Shown here: positions 1 to 7,632 of the stretch, piece by piece
Position numbering within the stretch: the stretch's first letter is position 1
Layout of the letters: each line of letters opens with the position of its first letter
From: JAYZAP01 sp964645285
GTDB taxonomy: Bacteria; Pseudomonadota; Alphaproteobacteria; JAAXGF01
NCBI GenBank assembly: GCA_964645285.1
Contig: CAZYDR010000123.1
Location: 1 to 10,110 of the forward strand
Direction: 5' to 3'
Length of the DNA: 10,110 bases
Program-made: the position numbers and the translations under genes
The notes under the pieces: generated by a model
Told to the model about the DNA's origin: nothing
Seen by the model: the letters and a program-made list of their open reading frames with translations, nothing else
Databases searched by the model: none

Positions 1-53
1 AGGGTCTGGTGCCAACGCTCGATCTTGCCCTGGGTCTGGGGATGATAGGGGGC
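1..53 (-). mobile_element. IS3-family transposase OrfB fragment (internal piece, continues off the left edge)
   Basis: Reading the minus strand from 53 to 1 gives APYHPQTQGKIERWHQTL, a strongly conserved stretch in the DDE integrase core of IS3-family OrfB. The motif lies around the last catalytic acidic residue (the E of GKIERW). The reading continues beyond the window edge toward the transposase C-terminus. Upstream, at about 54-60, the homology stops and a histidine kinase fragment begins in a different frame, so the 5' part of this transposase copy is missing here. The family call rests on the motif; the exact IS name cannot be given from 18 residues. Confidence 0.75.
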
Positions 54-61
54 TTTACAAT

Positions 62-190
62 TTGCTCCGCTGTTGACACGTTCGTCATCTCCGAGACGAT
101 CCGCTCCGCTGGAAACCGCACTGTAACGGTGGTGCCGACGCCGACCTCGCTTTGCAGGTCCAATGACCCACCATGCAACTCGGCAATCGG
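62..190 (-). pseudogene. Histidine kinase C-terminal (HATPase) remnant
   Basis: The minus strand from about 190 reads PIAELHGGSLDLQSEVGVG followed by TTVTVRFPAERIV. This is the end of a HATPase_c domain of a sensor histidine kinase: the ELHGG helix, the G2-box-like GVGT, and the final beta strand TVRFP. Codons upstream of 190 stay open but no longer look like a kinase (proline-rich, with no GLGL box directly before ELHGG as expected), so the copy appears frameshifted or cut there. Downstream it runs out of frame into the transposase fragment near 54-60. Only about 40 codons of a protein that is normally several hundred residues remain. It is a non-functional remnant; the signal it once sensed cannot be told. 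Confidence 0.6.
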
Positions 191-371
191 TGCCAATGGG
201 GGCGGGGCCTGCCTTGCCCCCTCTTTTTTCTCATCGCTCGCTTGAACTGTTGGGCAATCAGGACTTAGAGTCTACGGGACCTGTCCAGGAAGCGATAGGA
301 TAGGCATCACGATGCTCACGCCGAATTAAAACAAAATTTGCTGACCGCCTTTCACCGAGAAGAAACTAAAT
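191..371. other. Intergenic stretch before the FAD oxidase
   Basis: There is no convincing gene here. The segment around 325-375 is AT-rich (runs such as AATTAAAACAAAATTTG) and probably holds the promoter and ribosome-binding site of the oxidase. I see no clear -35/-10 pair that I would defend. A purine-rich GAGAAG at about 357-362 lies a suitable distance before the TTG start at 372. Confidence 0.35.
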
Positions 372-1709
372 TTGAAAAACATTCTAAACCGTCGCCATTT
401 ACTCAAACTCGCAGCGTCCTTTGCCACAGCATCGATTTTTCCACGCCTCGCGCGGTCGGCGGAGCCGGACGTGGTAGTCATCGGCGCCGGGGCCGCGGGC
501 ATGGCGGCGGCCAGACAACTGATGCAGGCGGGACTGTCGGTCACGGTGATCGAGGCCGACAAGCGGATTGGCGGACGGGTCCACACCAATACCTCGATCT
601 TTGGCGTGCCCTATGACATCGGCGCCCATTGGCTGCATATCAAGCATCTCAACCCGTTCGTCGCCTATGGCCAGCAAAACGGCTTTGACCTGTACGAAGC
701 GCCGGCTGACGAAATGCTCTATGTGGGCCAGCGGGAAGCTACGGACCAGGAATACGCGGCCTACGACAGCGCCCATGACAAAGCCATTCAGGCCATCTCG
801 CGGGCCGGGCGCAAGGGCCATGACGTGAGCGCCGCTTCCGTCGCGCCTGCGGGCGGCGGATGGGACGATCTCGCCCATCTTCTGATCGGCCCCTGGGAGA
901 TGGGCAAGGATTTCGACCGCTTCTCTACCGCCGACTGGTGGAGCGGTGAAAGCGGTACCGATTGGTATTGCCGGCAAGGCTACGGGGCGCTCTGGACGCA
1001 CAGCGCGCGCGGCATTCCGGTTGAACTCTCGACCCGGGCGACGAACATCGATTGGAGCAGCCAAGGGGTCGCGGTGCATACGGACCGCGGCGTAATCAAG
1101 GCCCGCGCCTGCATCGTCACCGTCTCGACCGGGGTGCTGGCGAGCGAGGGTGTCGCGTTCACGCCCAGTCTCCCGGTGGAAAAACAGGATTCATTTCACG
1201 GCATCTCGATGGGTCTGTACAACCACATCGCCTTTCAGTTCCGCCGCAATTTTCTAGGCACCGGCGACGACGGCTACCTGATTTACCAGCTGGCGCCTGG
1301 CGGCGGAAAATCGCCCCGGGGATTCGGCATGCTGACCAACATCGGCGGCTCCAACCTGTCGTTCGGCGATGTGGGCGGCGAATTCGCCCGGGCCCTGGAG
1401 GAAGAGGGCATGGAAGGCGCCATCGCGTTCGGCCTCGCGGAGCTGCGTAAAATATTCGGCTCGAAGGTCGAACAGGAACTGATCAAGGCCCATGCGACCC
1501 AATGGGGGAAAAACCCCTACACCCTGGGTTCGCACGCCTCGGCCGAGCCCGGCGCCCATCGCTTGCGTCAGGCGCTCAGGGCGCCGGTCGGCAAACGAGT
1601 GTGGTTCGCTGGTGAAGCCTGCAGTCCCAGTCTATGGGCCACTGTCGCCGGGGCCCATAAATCCGGCATCCAGACAGCCAAGGATGTGACACGGGTTCTG
1701 TCCGCCTAG
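372..1709 (+). CDS. Exported FAD-dependent amine oxidase-family protein
   Basis: 445 residues, a usual length for flavin monoamine/polyamine oxidases. Seen: a Tat-like leader (NRRHLLKLA at residues 6-14, hydrophobic stretch to about 24, ARSA before E31); the Rossmann FAD motif VVVIGAGAAG at 34-43 ending in E61 and the IGGR motif at 66-69; a C-terminal FAGE at 412-415 and TVAGAHKSG at 424-432, the second flavin-binding segment. Expected role: oxidative deamination of an amine or amino acid in the periplasm, yielding ammonia and H2O2; the substrate is unknown. The start is TTG at 372; it keeps the whole twin-arginine leader and follows a GAGAAG ribosome-binding site. At the position where many family members have a lysine contacting flavin N5 (typically N-K-hydrophobic), this protein has H285 in GLYNHIAFQF, so activity may differ. 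It is convergent with the urease operon and not co-transcribed with it. The frame is intact, unlike most neighbours. Confidence 0.85.
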   Translation: MKNILNRRHLLKLAASFATASIFPRLARSAEPDVVVIGAGAAGMAAARQLMQAGLSVTVIEADKRIGGRVHTNTSIFGVPYDIGAHWLHIKHLNPFVAYGQQNGFDLYEAPADEMLYVGQREATDQEYAAYDSAHDKAIQAISRAGRKGHDVSAASVAPAGGGWDDLAHLLIGPWEMGKDFDRFSTADWWSGESGTDWYCRQGYGALWTHSARGIPVELSTRATNIDWSSQGVAVHTDRGVIKARACIVTVSTGVLASEGVAFTPSLPVEKQDSFHGISMGLYNHIAFQFRRNFLGTGDDGYLIYQLAPGGGKSPRGFGMLTNIGGSNLSFGDVGGEFARALEEEGMEGAIAFGLAELRKIFGSKVEQELIKAHATQWGKNPYTLGSHASAEPGAHRLRQALRAPVGKRVWFAGEACSPSLWATVAGAHKSGIQTAKDVTRVLSA

Positions 1710-2004
1710 GGGTCCCTATCAGCGCAAGGGGGTATTACAGGTTCAAACTAGACTGGGGAAGCAATACTGGACGAAAGTCAATCTTTGACCGCGCGCACTA
1801 ATGTCATCGGTTAGACTAGAATGGTCCTAATTCATGAGTAAGACCGCTTCCCACTATGTTGGCGGCGCTGTCCTCTTAGTGGCTGATTTTGTGTATAAAA
1901 TGCGCTCCAGCCGTAGATACATCCTCCACACATTTACCCAACCATATCTGGAGCATAGACTTCGTCCATGACAAGCTAGCCGGCGGTCGGCCCTACAAGA
2001 TGCC
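1710..2004. other. Convergent intergenic region between the oxidase and ureG
   Basis: 295 bases between two convergent 3' ends. No gene or recognisable remnant is seen on either strand. It is more AT-rich than its flanks. Weak structures: TAGGG-GT-CCCTA just after the oxidase stop (about 1708-1719; loop too short to trust); an imperfect AT palindrome ATTTTGTGTATAAAAT at 1886-1901; CTCCAG at 1905-1910 inverted as CTGGAG at 1948-1953; and GCCGGCGGTCGGC at about 1979-1991, just beyond ureG, a small GC hairpin without a T-tract. None is a textbook terminator. Confidence 0.4.
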
Positions 2005-2696
<692 letters not shown>

Positions 2697-2700
<4 letters not shown>

Positions 2701-3395
2701 GATCGAAATAACCTCGTGTATTGGGTTTCGTGTTTCATAGAGGTCCAGTCGACCATAGGCGTAGCACTACCGAAATCGTCGAGTGGACGGCGTAAAGCCT
2801 GCTCGGTGGCGGCCTGGGTGGGAACTTCGAGAGCGGCTTGGGCCAATTGCCCGTCTGTCTGGCCCAGGGGCACCAACCGCACACCGGCAGAAATCAGATT
2901 GGCGGCTGTGGCGTGTAGATAGGCGGTCAGAGCATGACCAAGGGGTACGCTTGACGCCGCTGCGGCGACGCCGACGGCAACCGCATAGGCCGGTGGGCGG
3001 TCCAAGTCAGCAAGGGTTTGCGCCCACGTCTGGAAATTCGTATCGGGCCAGGCTTTGGTCAACGTATCGAGAAAGGCCTGGCCTTGGGCAGTGCTCTCCA
3101 AGGCCATTTCCGGCGTCGCTCGAAGGGCGTCGGCCATTTCTGCAACCTCGGCAAGGGCGACCGGGTCGTCGTCGGCAACCGCCTGCCAGGCGCTTCGGAA
3201 CAGGATCGCATCATTGCGCCCGGCACCATGGCGAATAATAGCCTCAACCCACCGTGTAAGACTGATCCGATCGGTGATTAATCCATCTTCGATAGCGAAT
3301 TCAATGCCGTGCGAGTAGCTATAGCCACCGACCGGGAAGCTCGGCGACAGCCAGGTAATCAGCCGGTATAGCGCCCGTTCAGTGAGCATGGGCAT
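2697..3395 (-). CDS. ureF: Urease accessory protein UreF
   Basis: All-helical urease maturation factor that bridges UreD and UreG and gates nickel transfer. It has 232 residues, normal for the family. Diagnostic motifs: LSPSFPVGGYSYSHGIE near residues 16-32, VRLVPLGQTDGQ in the C-terminal half, and the conserved C-terminal tail HETQYTRLFRS. The start overlaps the end of ureE: ATG codons at 3395 and 3389 are both possible (MPMLTERAL or MLTERAL). The first gives the longer product and a 17-base overlap with ureE; I cannot choose firmly. It ends TGA at 2697, sharing bases with the ureG start codon. Confidence 0.95.
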
Positions 3396-3822
3396 AGGCC
3401 CCCGGTTCGGGACAAAAGGGAGCCAAGTGCTGGTGAACGGTGGCGCCTAAGCCTTCCAGCATTTGTACCAGGACATGATCATCCAAAATCCGCAGGGTGC
3501 CATCGTCGAGCACCTGGATCGGGATATGCCGGTTGCCGATATGCCAGGCCAGCCGCACCGTATGGCCGGGGGATTTTCCGGTCACGTCGCAGACCAGTTC
3601 ATCGGCGGCGACAACACGGATGATACCGCCGTCGTCCAGCGCCAACCCGTCGCCATCTCCTAGCATGGCGGCTTCGTCCAGATCGAGCAGGAATGCCTGA
3701 CCATCGTCGTCGGTCATGGCAAACCGCCGCCGGTGGCGCTGATCCATGGCAAGGGTTACGGTACCGACGCAAGCGGTCTCCGGCCAATGGTTGGAACGAT
3801 GAAACTGCGCGGCCCGGCGCAT
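3379..3822 (-). CDS. ureE: Urease accessory protein UreE (nickel metallochaperone)
   Basis: Dimeric nickel chaperone supplying Ni(II) to the UreDFG complex. It has 147 residues from the chosen ATG. Seen: an N-terminal beta domain with the acidic segment DDDGQAFLLDLDEAAML, and a C-terminal ferredoxin-like nickel domain with AWHIGNRHIPIQ (H94 is the equivalent of the conserved interface nickel ligand) followed by DDHVLVQMLEGLGA. The long His-rich C-terminal tail of some UreE proteins is absent; only a short HAH end remains. I chose ATG at 3822, two bases beyond the ureC stop. A TTG at 3828 would add two residues and overlap ureC, and is less likely. Its 3' end overlaps ureF. Confidence 0.93.
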   Translation of the reverse strand: MRRAAQFHRSNHWPETACVGTVTLAMDQRHRRRFAMTDDDGQAFLLDLDEAAMLGDGDGLALDDGGIIRVVAADELVCDVTGKSPGHTVRLAWHIGNRHIPIQVLDDGTLRILDDHVLVQMLEGLGATVHQHLAPFCPEPGAYAHAH

Positions 3823-3824
3823 GA

Positions 3825-5534
3825 TCAAAACAAAAAGTAGCGTTGCGCCAGGGACAGTTCCTGGGCAGGCTCACAAATCAGCGCCTCGCCATCGGCACGA
3901 ACCTCATAGGTTTCGGGATCGACCTCCATCACCGGCGTGGCATAGTTCAGCATCATGTCTTTCTTGGTCACGCTGCGGGTTCGCGACACGGCCATAACCT
4001 CCTTGGCCAGCCCTAACCGGTTGGGGATGTCCTCACCAAGCGCCGCGTTGGAGACAAAGCTCACCGAATTTTCGCTGAGCGACTTGCCGAACGCCCCAAA
4101 CATGGGCCGATAGTGCACCGGCTGGGGTGTCGGGATCGAGGCATTGGGGTCGCCCATGGCGGCCGACGCGATGGTGCCGCACTTTAAAATTAAATCCGGT
4201 TTGACGCCGAAGAAGGCCGGGTTCCACAACACCAGATCGGCCAGTTTGCCGACTTCGACCGAGCCCACATGGTTTGCGATGCCGTGGGTCAGGGCCGGAT
4301 TGATGGTGTATTTGGCGATATAGCGTTTGACCCGCAAGTTGTCGTTATTTCCAGTTTCGCTGGGCAGAGAGCCTCGCTGTTTTTTCATCTTATCGGCGGT
4401 CTGCCAAGTGCGGATGATGACTTCGCCGACCCGGCCCATGGCCTGGCTGTCCGACGCGATCATGGAAAACGCGCCGATGTCGTGCAGGATGTCTTCCGCC
4501 GCGATGGTTTCCCGCCGGATACGGCTTTCGGCGAAAGCGACGTCTTCGGGAATGCGGCTATCCAGGTGGTGGCAAACCATCAGCATATCGAGATGCTCGT
4601 CGATGGTATTGACGGTAAAGGGTCGCGTCGGGTTAGTCGAAGACGGTAGCACATTGGCCTCGCCACAAAGCTTGATGATGTCCGGCGCATGGCCGCCACC
4701 GGCACCCTCAGTATGAAAGGCGTGAATGGTGCGGTTCTTGAAGGCCGCCGTGGTGTTTTCGACGAAGCCGGATTCATTAAGGGTGTCGGTGTGGATGGCG
4801 ACGGCCACGTCCATGGCCTCGGCAACATCGAGACAGCGGTCGATGGCCGACGGCGTGGTGCCCCAATCTTCGTGCAATTTCAGGCCGCAGGCCCCGGCGT
4901 TAACCTGTTCAATCAGCGCATCAGGCTCAGACGCATTGCCCTTGCCGAAGAACCCCAAATTGACCGGCAGACCCTCGGCGGCTTGCAGCATGCGCGCCAT
5001 GTGCCAGGGGCCGGGCGTGCAGGTGGTTGCGTTGGTGCCTTCCGCGGGGCCGGTGCCGCCGCCGAGCATGGTGGTGATACCGGAATGCAGCGCGTCGTCG
5101 ACCAGTTGCGGGCAAATCCAGTGTATGTGGGCATCGATGCCACCAGCCGTGAGAATGCGGCCTTCCCCAGCGATGGCTTCGGTGCCGGGGCCGATGATGA
5201 TATCCACGTCGGGCTGAACGTCAGGATTGCCGGCCTTGCCGATGGCGACGATACGCCCGTCCCGGAGCCCGGCGTCGGCCTTGATGATCCCCCAATGATC
5301 GACGATCAGGGCGTTGGTGATGACGGTGTCGACGGCGCCATCCTCACGGCTGATCTGGGACTGGCCCATGCCGTCGCGGATCACCTTTCCGCCGCCGAAT
5401 TTCACTTCCTCGCCGTAATGGGTACGGTCTTCTTCGACCTCGATAAACAAGTCCGTATCGGCAAGGCGCACACGATCGCCAACAGTGGGGCCGAACATGG
5501 CGGCGTAGGCGCTGCGGTCAATGGTATTTGCCAT
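3825..5534 (-). CDS. ureC: Urease alpha subunit UreC
   Basis: Catalytic subunit hydrolysing urea to ammonia and carbamate at a di-nickel centre, in a complex with UreA and UreB. It has 569 residues, the normal length. Active-site residues are all visible: nickel ligands H136 and H138 (in DAHIHW), carbamylated K219 (in GLKLHEDWG), H248 (AIHTD), H274 (AFHTEGAGGGH) and D362 (ASDSQAMGR), plus the mobile-flap C321 and catalytic H322 in MVCHHLDSRIPED. Numbering runs about two ahead of the Klebsiella enzyme. The start ATG at 5534 lies 3 bases after the ureB stop, with GGAGGA as its ribosome-binding site inside the ureB end. The C-terminus ends in the usual AQRYFLF. No damage is seen. Confidence 0.99.
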   Translation of the reverse strand: MANTIDRSAYAAMFGPTVGDRVRLADTDLFIEVEEDRTHYGEEVKFGGGKVIRDGMGQSQISREDGAVDTVITNALIVDHWGIIKADAGLRDGRIVAIGKAGNPDVQPDVDIIIGPGTEAIAGEGRILTAGGIDAHIHWICPQLVDDALHSGITTMLGGGTGPAEGTNATTCTPGPWHMARMLQAAEGLPVNLGFFGKGNASEPDALIEQVNAGACGLKLHEDWGTTPSAIDRCLDVAEAMDVAVAIHTDTLNESGFVENTTAAFKNRTIHAFHTEGAGGGHAPDIIKLCGEANVLPSSTNPTRPFTVNTIDEHLDMLMVCHHLDSRIPEDVAFAESRIRRETIAAEDILHDIGAFSMIASDSQAMGRVGEVIIRTWQTADKMKKQRGSLPSETGNNDNLRVKRYIAKYTINPALTHGIANHVGSVEVGKLADLVLWNPAFFGVKPDLILKCGTIASAAMGDPNASIPTPQPVHYRPMFGAFGKSLSENSVSFVSNAALGEDIPNRLGLAKEVMAVSRTRSVTKKDMMLNYATPVMEVDPETYEVRADGEALICEPAQELSLAQRYFLF

Positions 5535-5537
5535 GGC

Positions 5538-5849
5538 TCAGTCCTCCAACTTTCCTTGAATTTTTGCGTTAAAGCCTTTGACGATGCGATTGCCCGCATA
5601 AGGGATCAGCGTTACCTCGCGTGTCTGCCCGGGCTCAAAACGGACCGCCGTTCCAGCCGGAATGTCGAGCCGCTGGCCGCGGGCCGCGTCACGGTCGAAA
5701 TCCAGCGCGGCGTTGGCCTCAAAAAAATGATAGTGAGAGCCGACCTGGACCGGACGGTCGCCGGTGTTGGCAACGCTCACGGTGGTCGTTTGGCGGCCTT
5801 CGTTGAGAACGATGTCTCCGTCGGCGACGATGATTTCTCCTGGGATCAT
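5538..5849 (-). CDS. ureB: Urease beta subunit UreB
   Basis: Structural beta subunit that packs on UreC in the urease trimer. It has 103 residues, typical of separate bacterial UreB. Conserved features: N-terminal MIPGEI, the central VGSHYHFFEAN motif, the FDR...A.GxRLDIPAGTAVRFEPG block, and the C-terminal FNAKIQGKLED. The start ATG has AGGAGAA about 6 bases upstream, and this Shine-Dalgarno overlaps the ureA TGA (TGAGGAG), indicating tight coupling. No fusion with UreA, unlike in some epsilonproteobacteria. Confidence 0.98.
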   Translation of the reverse strand: MIPGEIIVADGDIVLNEGRQTTTVSVANTGDRPVQVGSHYHFFEANAALDFDRDAARGQRLDIPAGTAVRFEPGQTREVTLIPYAGNRIVKGFNAKIQGKLED

Positions 5850-5859
5850 GGGTTTCTCC

Positions 5860-6162
5860 TCAACGGATCGGGTTATGCACGGTGACCAGCTTGGTCCCGT
5901 CGGGGAAGGTGGCTTCGACCTGAACGTCGTGGATCATCTCAGGGATACCATCCATCACCTGATCGCGGGTCAGCACACTTGCCCCGTCGCGCATCAGGTC
6001 GGCGACCGAGGTGCCGTCGCGCGCCCCTTCGACGACAAAGTCGCTGATCAGTGCGATGGCCTCCGGGTGGTTCAGTTTGACGCCCCGTTCCAGTCGCCGT
6101 CGCGCCACCATGGCGGCAGTCGCCAGGATCAGTTTGTCTTTTTCCCGTGGTGTCAGTTTCAT
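5860..6162 (-). CDS. ureA: Urease gamma subunit UreA
   Basis: Small gamma subunit of the (UreABC)3 holoenzyme. It has exactly 100 residues, the usual size. It begins MKLTPREKDKLI and shows RRRLERGVKLNHPEA, the DFVVEGARDG segment and the ending EATFPDGTKLVTVHNPI, all family hallmarks. The start is preceded by GAGAGGA eight bases upstream. Thirteen bases separate the ureD stop-side end from the ATG, so it follows ureD in one transcript. Confidence 0.98.
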   Translation of the reverse strand: MKLTPREKDKLILATAAMVARRRLERGVKLNHPEAIALISDFVVEGARDGTSVADLMRDGASVLTRDQVMDGIPEMIHDVQVEATFPDGTKLVTVHNPIR

Positions 6163-6174
6163 GAATTCGTCCTC

Positions 6175-7029
6175 TCAAATCGTCCAAAGTCGGGGCAGAG
6201 TCGCGGGCCGTCCGGTGCTGCCATGGCGAAACCCGGCCCAAAATTTTCCGAAGGCGCGGCGCAATTGAGCAGGATCAGGACCCAGCCAGCGCACCACCAG
6301 CACACCATTGACCACCGTGGCGGCGGTGCGTAATTTGTCGTCGAGCAGGGATCGGGCCAGGTCGAGGTGTTGGAAAGCATCGTTACCGGCATAGATTGCC
6401 GTAGCCTGCGCCGTGGCCCCGTCGAAACAGGCGGGTTCGGCGAAGGTATACGCTATATCATTTTCAAGGTGTAACGCGTCGGCCCAAACCAAACGGCCCT
6501 CGCGGTGCACCCGCCATTCCTCGCGTAGCAGTCCCTGGGTTAACCGTTCTTGGCTGGCGATACGTCCAAACACCAGGATTTCCCCGGCTAGGATGTTTGC
6601 CCCGGCGGCCAAATCAATGATCGTGCAGCGGCGCAGGCGGGCGCCATCGAACAGGATGGTTTCCTGGGGCAGCCATTCCAGTCCGGCGTTCTCCCCGACT
6701 GACAGGTGAACATCGATGCGGCTGTCGTCTCCGGCGGAGCGGTAGACCTTTTCCGCCGCCTGGGCCATCGCCAAAACCTGTGTGTCTGGACCGGCGGTTA
6801 CGGAGATATCCAGCCGGTCGCCGCCGACCAGACCGCCCGACGTGGTGACTAGAACGGCACACGGAGGCTCGTCTGTTAGCGGTGTCGGGAACAACACCCG
6901 GAGTGGGTCGTGTTGGAATAAGTGATCGAGCCGGGTTTTGTCTTGCTTGCGGACAAAGCCGACTTCGGCGACGCCACGGACGCGGCTGGGTGCTGGTTCC
7001 GGTTCAGACCGTAAGGTAGCGACGGACAT
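6175..7029 (-). CDS. ureD: Urease accessory protein UreD (UreH)
   Basis: Scaffold protein that binds apo-urease first and recruits UreF and UreG for nickel insertion. It has 284 residues, normal length. Family features: GFVRKQDKTRLDHLFQHDPLRV split by short variants near residues 24-45, LVTTSGGLVGGDRLDI, AMAQAAEKVYRS, LEWLPQETILFDGARL, and a helical C-terminal RxWIGxDPxxLRR-like segment (VVRWLGPDPAQLRRAF). The ATG at 7029 has GGTGGAAG just upstream. The gene start overlaps the last 26 bases of the urtE remnant, showing that the urease genes once followed the urea transporter genes directly. It is the first gene of the present operon. Confidence 0.96.
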   Translation of the reverse strand: MSVATLRSEPEPAPSRVRGVAEVGFVRKQDKTRLDHLFQHDPLRVLFPTPLTDEPPCAVLVTTSGGLVGGDRLDISVTAGPDTQVLAMAQAAEKVYRSAGDDSRIDVHLSVGENAGLEWLPQETILFDGARLRRCTIIDLAAGANILAGEILVFGRIASQERLTQGLLREEWRVHREGRLVWADALHLENDIAYTFAEPACFDGATAQATAIYAGNDAFQHLDLARSLLDDKLRTAATVVNGVLVVRWLGPDPAQLRRAFGKFWAGFRHGSTGRPATLPRLWTI

Positions 7030-7150
7030 CGGCTTCCACCATGTTGCTGGCGTCTCCTGCCAGAACCACTTCGCCGCGATCCATGACGATGTAGGTGTCA
7101 GACAGATCGCGGGCGAATTCGAAAAATGTTCGACCAGCAGGATAGCTGTA
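7004..7150 (-). pseudogene. urtE: 3' remnant of urea ABC transporter ATP-binding protein UrtE
   Basis: The minus strand reads AILLVEH, then after a one-base shift FEFARDLSDTYIVMDRGEVV, then LAGDASNMVEADVRRYLTV and TGA at 7004-7006. This is the C-terminal end of UrtE: the stretch after the D-loop/H-loop, normally MAILLVEQYF-FARDLAD-Y-VMDRGEVV. The frameshift lies in the A/T run at about 7121-7130, where one base is missing relative to the expected CAGTATTTC. Only about 50 of roughly 230 codons remain; Walker A, signature and Walker B are gone, and homology ends near 7150. It overlaps ureD by 26 bases. In intact relatives urtABCDE import urea for the urease, so the local importer has been lost from this locus. 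Confidence 0.8.
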
Positions 7151-7269
7151 AAGCCGCCATTTTATGTACCAGTTGCTATGTTAGTCGTGGCACGGTGAAT
7201 GGGAAGGGCTGATCCGGCTGGAGCCCATCCAAAGCGCAGGCCGGATCCCTGTCTAGTGCATGTTAATAT
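7151..7269. other. Rearrangement junction between the urtE remnant and the hydratase fragment
   Basis: No gene is seen. The stretch begins at the point where UrtE homology stops; on the plus strand this edge reads TGTAAAGCCGCCATTTTATG from 7147 on, which starts with TGT as many transposon ends do, but no partner end is visible. It also contains an 8-base perfect inverted repeat (see separate entry). Any promoter now driving the minus-strand urease operon should lie here or within the urtE remnant. Possible weak boxes on the minus strand cannot be assigned with confidence. Confidence 0.4.
7211..7247. repeat. Inverted repeat GATCCGGC...GCCGGATC
   Basis: GATCCGGC at 7211-7218 is perfectly inverted as GCCGGATC at 7240-7247, with a 21-base loop. 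It lies between the urtE remnant and the acyl-CoA gene remnants, upstream of the urease operon. There is no T-run on either side, so it is not a clear intrinsic terminator; it could be an operator, a leftover of a mobile element, or chance. Confidence 0.35.
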
Positions 7270-7590
7270 CTAGAGCCTGATAGGCAATGCAATCGTATTG
7301 AGGAAGTGTTTGAATTTTACCTCTGGGCGGAAGCTTACAAAATGGCATGGAACACCAAATACTGGGATACCACCACGGTCGAGGAATATGTCAAGATATT
7401 CGAGGGACTGCCGCCGTTGGCGGTCGCCTTTACCAAGCGTGCCGCCAATATGGTCCTCGGTATCGCGGGGCAGGATGCGTCCCGGAAGGTCATGCGCGAA
7501 CTGCAGATCATGACATTCACGACGGAAGATCGAGAGGAAGCCATGAAGGCTTTCCTCGAGAAACGTACCCCGATCTTCAAGGGCTGCTAG
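7270..7590 (+). pseudogene. Enoyl-CoA hydratase/isomerase-like C-terminal fragment
   Basis: An open frame of about 106 codons ending TAG at 7588-7590. The end is diagnostic: LPPLAVAFTKRAAN followed by TTEDREEAMKAFLEKRTPIF and KGC matches the C-terminal helical part of the crotonase (enoyl-CoA hydratase) family, where the final EDR-EG--AFLEKR-P-FKG segment is typical. The N-terminal half with the oxyanion-hole motifs is missing: a stop TAA lies in frame at 7264-7266 and no crotonase sequence precedes it. The first ~40 codons (rich in W, Y, F) are not clearly crotonase. A GTG at 7306 could start a 94-residue product, but it would lack the active site. It probably formed an operon with the downstream CoA-transferase for degradation of an acyl-CoA. 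I call it a truncated gene; a short unusual crotonase relative is the alternative. Confidence 0.6.
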
Positions 7591-7632
7591 CAGTCCTTGA
7601 TCCGATACGGAGAGAGCGGCGCCGAGTCCGAG

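Noticed and set aside
399..1079. Minus-strand open frame of 226 codons opposite the oxidase
   Set aside because: It lies inside the oxidase gene, which has clear FAD motifs; arginine/proline/alanine-rich composition marks it as a shadow.
1979..1991. GC hairpin after ureG as an intrinsic terminator
   Set aside because: The stem is four base pairs and no T-run follows on the minus strand.
3823..3828. TTG at 3828 as the ureE start
   Set aside because: It overlaps the ureC stop and adds only two residues; ATG at 3822 is the better start.
4689..5885. Long plus-strand open frame (398 codons) opposite ureC and ureB
   Set aside because: It is antisense to two highly conserved urease genes, has glycine/aspartate/valine-rich low-information composition typical of a GC-rich shadow frame, and shows no domain.
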